Below, in pieces: positions 58,090 to 64,000 of a DNA stretch of 64,000 bases. The translations under genes were made by a program, and so were the position numbers. The stretch is taken from assembly GCA_003342895.1 (NCBI GenBank), contig PTFA01000028.1:4672433-4736432 (forward strand). Reading direction: 5' to 3'. Origin of the DNA: Casuarius casuarius. Taxonomy: Eukaryota > Chordata > Aves > Casuariiformes > Casuariidae. Numbering within the stretch: position 1 is the stretch's first letter; the number at the start of each line of letters is the position of its first letter. The notes under the pieces were generated by a model that did not search any database, had not been told where the DNA came from, and saw only the letters and a list, made by a program, of their open reading frames with translations.

Positions 58090-59500
58090 TCTCAAAGATG
58101 GAAAGTCAGATCCCAGGTTTATACTAGTGAGAACTAGCCCGGAGTTTTTCCACCTGTGTAATACACACGATGCAAGTATCATATACGGCACTCACGTAGA
58201 AGCAGTGTCAGTTCAGCAACAGAGGGATCATCTTTCGGTTCTCTGTTTATATAGGGTCTGGCACAGCAGGATCGTGACTCATTATTGGTCCTCCTAAGCA
58301 CTTCCACAGTACGAAAGATAATAACAAAAAATAATACAAATGCAGGCTGATTTACAGACTGGTTTTAAGATTAAGCTAGCATACACCAGAATCTCACCAT
58401 ACATTTGATAAATGCTTTTTCTGCTAGCACAGGAGGGCAGCTTTCTTCCTGAATTCTGCATAGAGGAGATGCTGTTGCTTTTTAAATTAATACCAACTGT
58501 ATGAACCATTTTTCACTGTGTCTTCCAGGAGCAAGCATCAAGCACAGGGAGTACCAAAAGCTCAATACTTGGCTCAAGAAGTAATTATGGTGTGGTCCTG
58601 CAGTCCTTGCTCAGGAGAAAAAAGAAACCCAACAACCATTAAAGTCAATAGGCTTTTGAACATTTTTTCTGTCTGTGCAAACACCGCAGAGGCTGATCTT
58701 AATAACTAAATTCTCAGGGTAAACAAAAACATCTTTCCGTGGAAGACGACGGAACAATATTTACATGCAGGAAAATGTCAGGCTTCCATATCACAACTCA
58801 CAAAACTTCTTTACCTCTGTACATCATAGTGTGAAAGCTCAATATATATATTTTGATTCACTGGGTTTTAAGACTCTAGATCCTATATCCAGGGAAACAC
58901 TTGAAGACAAGCTTATCTTTAAACACATGAGCTGGTCCCTGGAATTTAAGTTAAAGTTATGCATAAATACTTTCATGGGTAGAGGTCATAGGTTGCTGAC
59001 CATTTATTTCTGTGTATTTAAAGACAAATGTCTCTAAGATATTTCCATCTTCACATTAAACTATTTTTAACCGAGATACAGTTGTTCTTTTAGGTAAGGG
59101 AAACCATAATCTTCTAAAGCCAAGACACTGCATTTCCTAAAATGTATGCAAAAGCAATTTATGATGCTAGTATAACTAAACTTCCAGATAATATTTTGCA
59201 GTTAGAATCTTCTCCTTTCATGGGACGATTTTAGAACAAGTGGCAACAGCCCAAGTTTAAATTGGCACTTAAATGCACATGGTATATGTTTTGCATAGGT
59301 AGATAATTACTCTTTACCTCTTTCAGGATATGCCTATTCCCCAGTGTCTCTCTGCTCCGTGATATCAGATTAATCAGGATGCCTTAATTGTGTATTCTCT
59401 CTGGGTGCGGGTGTTCATTGTCTGTATGTTAAAGAGTTGATTGTCCTACCTGTCCTTATACAATACAGCCACTGGGCCAAGCTGTGTCCTAGATAGGTCG
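58090..59500. other. Intergenic DNA, no gene seen
   Basis: Unique AT-rich sequence. The segment about 59040-59330 has a texture similar to the candidate regulatory blocks but fewer clear cores. No repeat family recognised. Confidence 0.45.
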
Positions 59501-59734
59501 ATTGAAAAACATGTTATCCCAGAGGGATTTGAAAGCCTTATGCAGGCCCTTCGTTGTGCCCAAAAATCAAAGGAGTGCAACTTCAGTCCACCACAGCATC
59601 ATAGAGTCCTACTCCCACTTTCCATCCCTGCGCAATGTTTACCTGCGGCATTGAGCCCAAAACGCTGCACTTGCACTTCCACAGCTCTGCACAACACAAG
59701 CAGTTCAGCTGGAGAGCCTTGGCAAGGGCCTGCC

Positions 59735-60000
59735 CCAAAGGATGCCCAGCACCACCGCTCCCCACTGAAGCCAGCGGGAACTGTGGGTGCTCAGCACTTA
59801 TTTTCTGTGGTCTCTCTCACTGCTGTATCTAATGCTTGAGCCATGCCTGGAGCGCATGGTGTCAAACACAGTTCATTTAATTCTTGCCAGAGACTGTATA
59901 GGTACCAGTCTAAGCAGTTATCAAGGGCCAGATTCTTGAAGTGCTGGTGCCTAAGACTGCAAATCAAAAAAAGAGGTATGTTCAAAAGTGCACTCAGAAT
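59735..60000 (+). repeat. Old interspersed unit ('ggtgctcagcac')
   Basis: 'Ccccactgaagccagcgggaactgtgggtgctcagcac' and, further on, 'gggccagattcttgaagtgctggtgcctaag' resemble common sauropsid units ('cattgacttcaatgggagttgtgggtgctcagcacc..ccagatt-tcaaagtgct'). Diverged; exact ends uncertain. Confidence 0.5.
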
Positions 60001-60169
60001 TGCATGCAGTATTAGTACAATGTGTCTTTGCTATGCCCTTATTATCTTGTAGATATATGGTGTAATTTATGCTAATAGACTGACTCCCAAATTTACCCTT
60101 GCTGTGCTAGTTACTTTTCTAGAAAGTACAAATGGACACTGTTATCAAAGAACCAGAAAAAAATGGAAA

Positions 60170-60600
60170 CAGAAGAGCGGCAGGGGGGAATAGCCCATGG
60201 CTATCTCGTCCAGCCTCTAGCTGTGCAGTCGTGTGCCTTATTTTTTTTTATATCCTTATATTTTCTAATGCTTTGTCCAATTTAGCTTTAAATGCATAGG
60301 GCTTCATGTGATGGGGCTTCTCTGCTTCCCATGAGAAATTGCTCCAGAGCTGTATTATATATTTTGCTGTCAGGAAGCTTTTCCTGATTCTTAACCTAAA
60401 TTTTTCCTTTGTTAACTTCATCCTATTACTCCTACTTATACCTCCTTTGTCAGCCTAAATAACTTTCCCACCCTCATTTGATAGCTGTACCCTTCAAACA
60501 TTTGTAGCATGCCATCCTGTCCTCCCCACTTAGTCAAGCTACACATATTTTGTTTTTTAACCCTTTTTTATCAATCAGTTCTTTTCAACCCCTTACTCAC
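60170..60600 (-). mobile_element. CR1-type LINE 3' region, diverged
   Basis: In order on the + strand it reads 'ctatctcgtccagcctctagctgtgc', 'gatggggcttctctgcttcccatgagaaattgctccagagc', 'tcaggaagcttttcctgattcttaacctaaa', 'atcctattactcctacttatacct' and 'tttttaaccctttttta'. These match successive blocks of the CR1 tail consensus read in antisense, so the element lies on the - strand. It is too worn to encode protein. Confidence 0.75.
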
Positions 60601-60604
60601 ATTT

Positions 60605-62180
60605 GTTGCTGTTCTCCAGTTTGCTCTTTTGTTCAGACCAGAAAGCAAATGAATTCCATACGCACGTTTCTTTTGAAAATAAATGCTATGTGTTTGCCTG
60701 CTTGCCTCCTGTGTCCACAGATTTTTCCCCTATGCAAGCTAAACATATAGACAGAAGCACAAATGAAGGAGGCAGGATTTGCATAGGCATGGAGACTGTG
60801 TTGGAGTGACACAGAATGCTAATAAAAACGGTTTAAGGGGTTTTTTTTTTAATGTACATTTTTTTTCCATTTGACTTTAAGAGATCATCACTCAATGTTA
60901 TTTCTTAAACTGAAGAATCTAAGGCGAATGCTTTGACTTGATTTTAAAGACATTGAATTTTTTCTGCTGGTATAAATAGTATGGACACAGTAAAAGTACT
61001 TGAGAGAGCCTAATGAACCATTTCTTACACCCCATTACCTTTAGTCTGATATGACTGAGAGTACGGGCACTAATTATCCTCTCTTTCACAGGCACCGACA
61101 TAGATCTACAGTAGGTCTTAAAACACAATATTCCATACAACTCTTAGCAGTTCCTCATGTAATACATTTCTGTATTTTTTTCTAATCGAAATTTAAATTA
61201 GAGGCATGCCACTTCCCATCTACCTGCCACTTATGTATGTTTTATGAACAATTCTTTAAGATGATTTCCTACCAAAAATGTGCAGGTAGCACACAGCCAG
61301 TCACAGGGCAAGTCCTAAAAAATTAAAGGATTTTTCTTTGAAAGGAGTGAGGCAACCATACCGCTTTAATGGCAGAACAGCTCTGCATAGTGGGTATCCG
61401 CACAGGAAGGCTGCCAGTCAAGGGAATTAAGCGAGTGCAAGACGAGCACAAGATCAGAGCTGATCTCCCCTGGGTCCCTCTGAGAATGGAAAATTGCTTT
61501 TACTATTTTGGCTTTGCTCTTCTGCACTAGAAGAGAGCCAGGAGCAAGGCTGATCTGAGGGGTTGTAAAATCAGGCGTAGCTCCACATCGCTTTGCATTT
61601 CGCCTAGAGCTTTGCCAAGGCGATGCAGCTGGCTGAGCCGGCGGGTATGCCCCAGTGCAGCCGGGGCCGGGCTTTTGCAAAGAGCGTGTTCCCCACCTGA
61701 ATGCCCAGGCTCAGCTCACGTGAGGAAGCGCTCTGGCACGCTTCAGGCCCTACCCCTTGGCCGTACAGCTGCCATGCAAAGTGCAGGGCTCCAACAGCTC
61801 ACTGCGCTGGGGTAAATGCTGCTCCCAACCGGAGCGCTGATTTACACTACTGTAACTAAGCTTGAACCTTTGTCTCATGTCAGACAGAAGATGAAGTTTG
61901 CTGCTGGTTAACGAGGAAACACTTGGAAACATATGAGCTGCATATTGGGATGCAGATGGTTCTATAAGACAGTACATACATTTATAAAGGAGACATGTAA
62001 GGTCATTGGGAACCATCTGCTTTAAATATTTAAATGTCCTTACAGTAAACGTATGAGTAGTTTTGCCCTGGACTTGTAATATTAGCCGTCTACCAATTTT
62101 TTATAATAACGATGAAACAAAAGAAAAATGGGAAGGTAGGAGACAAGGCATGGCAACCAATTTACAACATCTGGGCCCTC
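60605..62180. other. Intergenic DNA with old repeat remnants
   Basis: It contains an octamer at 60777-60784. Short pieces such as 'gtaaaatcaggcgtagctcc' (61565-61585) and 'gagcgctgatttacactactgtaa' (61834-61857) look like scraps of old sauropsid repeats. No gene is supported. Confidence 0.45.
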
Positions 62181-62184
62181 CACG

Positions 62185-63000
62185 GCCAGCTCAGAGCAAC
62201 TCGAACCGTCCAGGAGCAGCTGAAACTCTTTGCGGTGGCTCACCCCAGCGCACGAGCGCAGAGCGCGTCTGGCAGGGGCGTCCCGGAGGCCTGCCTGGGC
62301 ACGGCATCGCCCCGGCCCTGGGCGGGAGGGCAGGCACTGCGCAAGCCACGTAGCCGGAGCCCTAGCTTATCCGCCTCAGATGGGGCGTTTCCATGCAGCG
62401 TAACCTGGTGTGATTTGTCTCGTCCCAACGAGATTTCCAAAGCTTCTCTTGTCGAGCCAGGCAGTAGCCTGACGTGAGCCAACGTTGGGAGCTATTGCTT
62501 CAGAAAGCCTCACCTCTGCTGCCTGCGCACGAGCTTTGCCGAGTAGCTGGGTTCCCACTTTCTTTCACCTCCCCCGTGCTGCAGTTGCCATCCTAAATAA
62601 ACTCGCTGTCTTCCTCCCTCTCGCTGTACTCCTCGCGGGCTTCGAGAGAGCTATCCTTGCAGGCAATTACACCGACCCTCAGAGAAAGCCATCATCCTTA
62701 GCTGGCAGCAGCCCAAGCTGTACAGACCCGTGCTGTTTGTGAAGACAAATACAGCGTTAAGTCACTTTTGTCCTCTTCCTTTTGAAGCTCTTTCCGCTAA
62801 GCAGGACTTCCCCAGCTGCAGCCAGCTAAGCCCGAGGGCTCCCCGCAGCACCCCAAATGCGGCGCTCGCTGCGCGCTGGGGCGGCCCAGGGAAGCCCCCG
62901 CAGCCATCCGGCGCTCCTGAGAGCCCCCCGCGGAGAAGCAGCCCAAAGGGTCCACGTACTCCGAGGGCTGCGTTGCTCATCGCAGCTCCCCAGCACCAAC
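62185..63000. other. Two CpG-rich patches without a known gene
   Basis: CpG is dense at about 62220-62370 and again at about 62820-62960, separated by more ordinary sequence. A 277-codon open frame (62730-63563, +) crosses the second patch but begins at GTG and has no ATG until near its end, so it is not annotated as a gene. The patches could be an orphan CpG island. Confidence 0.5.
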
Positions 63001-63439
63001 ACGTGAAGGTGGAGAGCACCAGCTTCTTTCCGCCTCTGGGTTTCTCTTCTGGGTCCACCCAAGCTGTGTGTCTTGGGCTTTCTGGGCCAGCACCTCCTGT
63101 AACGCTGGCTAACGCCACTGAAGGGCCAAGCTGGACTGGCTGCACACTTTGGCCACAGTTAGCAGAGCTGTTGTCCTTGCCCGCGTCCTCAGCAGAAGAG
63201 TTTCTTCATGGTTTCCCTGTGCAACCTGTTACCTCTACAGTCGGAGAAGCAGCATCAACACAGCAGATATCGAACTACTCTTTTCTAAAGGCTCAGCTAG
63301 ATTCACACCCTTTCCTGGGATTACACTCATCCTATTTTCCCTCGAGGCCCTCGGCTTACAGGGTCCCTGGGGTTATTGCTGTGCTGCAGTTCTTCCTCGC
63401 CAGGCTCCAGCGGCCGTGCGCAGGCTTAGGGCTTAATGA

Positions 63440-64000
63440 ATTCACTGGATTGGTTTGGATGGTTAAAAACTGGTACCAAACAAGGGAAAACCGATTATTG
63501 CTCTCCTCTGGAAAGGAGGGGGTAAAACCACAACCTAAATCATTTGTGAGTTTTTTTGCCTGAATTTCTGTCTGACTGCCCTGGGCTATAGGAGATACTT
63601 TAGCTGTGATTGAAGAAGTCTACAAGTAGACTAGGGCAACCATATTGCATAATACGAAGCCTTGAATCATTCTTGTGAAAAATACAGTCAGTTGTTGTTG
63701 CTATTGCCTTTTGCTGATATTATCATTTAGAGCCTTGTCCTGCACCTATTGAAGGGAAAAAGCAAACTCTAACAGCTTTCTGGAGCCCCCATGCTCTTCC
63801 AAGATCTCTTTGAGACTGCTTTTTTTTTCCCCCCCAGGAGGTGTTAGTCTGTGTTATTACAGATTAACTCCATCTATCTTGCTATCTTCATTTCAGTATT
63901 TCTATCCTTTTTAAAGATCCCTTTACAAGTATTGTTTGCAATATCTTATAGCAGTTTTCAATTCAGAGCAACAACATGACTTTTTCATGAAATTTGTGCA
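63440..64000. other. Intergenic DNA to window end, no gene seen
   Basis: AT-richer unique sequence with one T/C-rich stretch at about 63820-63837. No feature recognised. Confidence 0.5.

Noticed and set aside
62730..63563. 277-codon open frame on the + strand
   Set aside because: It starts at GTG, has no ATG until near its end, sits in GC- and CpG-rich DNA where stops are rare, and shows no domain or splice context.

Overview
The window is vertebrate nuclear DNA: intron-split genes with GT-AG splice sites, a CpG-island promoter and old interspersed repeats. It most likely comes from a sauropsid (bird, turtle or crocodilian). The repeats that can be recognised by eye are worn CR1-type LINE tails, MIR/CORE-SINE fragments and old units containing a 'cattgacttcagtgg'-like core, all familiar from slowly evolving sauropsid genomes. 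No primate or rodent repeats were seen. I favour a bird, but nothing in the sequence settles the species.

Left part (1-12 kb). Bases 31-7557 hold the last six coding exons of a cyclic-nucleotide phosphodiesterase of the PDE8 family on the + strand. They cover nearly the whole catalytic domain and end in a normal stop. The linked gene on the other strand identifies it as PDE8B, because PDE8B and WDR41 are neighbours in other vertebrates. The 3' UTR and several AATAAA signals follow. The 2-3 kb between the two convergent genes contains G-runs and alternating purine-pyrimidine tracts.

Middle part (12-34.7 kb). The - strand carries a complete WDR41 gene. Thirteen coding exons join with correct phases into 456 codons plus stop, close to the human length of about 459 as I recall it. 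WDR41 is the beta-propeller subunit of the C9orf72-SMCR8-WDR41 complex at lysosomes. One of its introns (23654-24015) has perfect minor-spliceosome (U12) signals. The gene starts in a CpG island at about 33.7-34.7 kb.

Right part (34.7-64 kb). No protein-coding gene is supported here. By vertebrate gene order this should be the desert between WDR41 and the hypothalamic homeobox gene OTP, which lies outside the window. It holds old repeats, one recent 97-bp tandem duplication, several AT-rich blocks that look like conserved non-coding elements, nine perfect POU octamers (one was seen in the whole left half), and CpG-rich patches near 56.6 kb and 62.2-63 kb.

No bacterial system, CRISPR array, active transposon or intact viral gene was seen. 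All exon calls were made by reading splice sites and reading frames by eye. Statements about conservation need alignments that I could not run.
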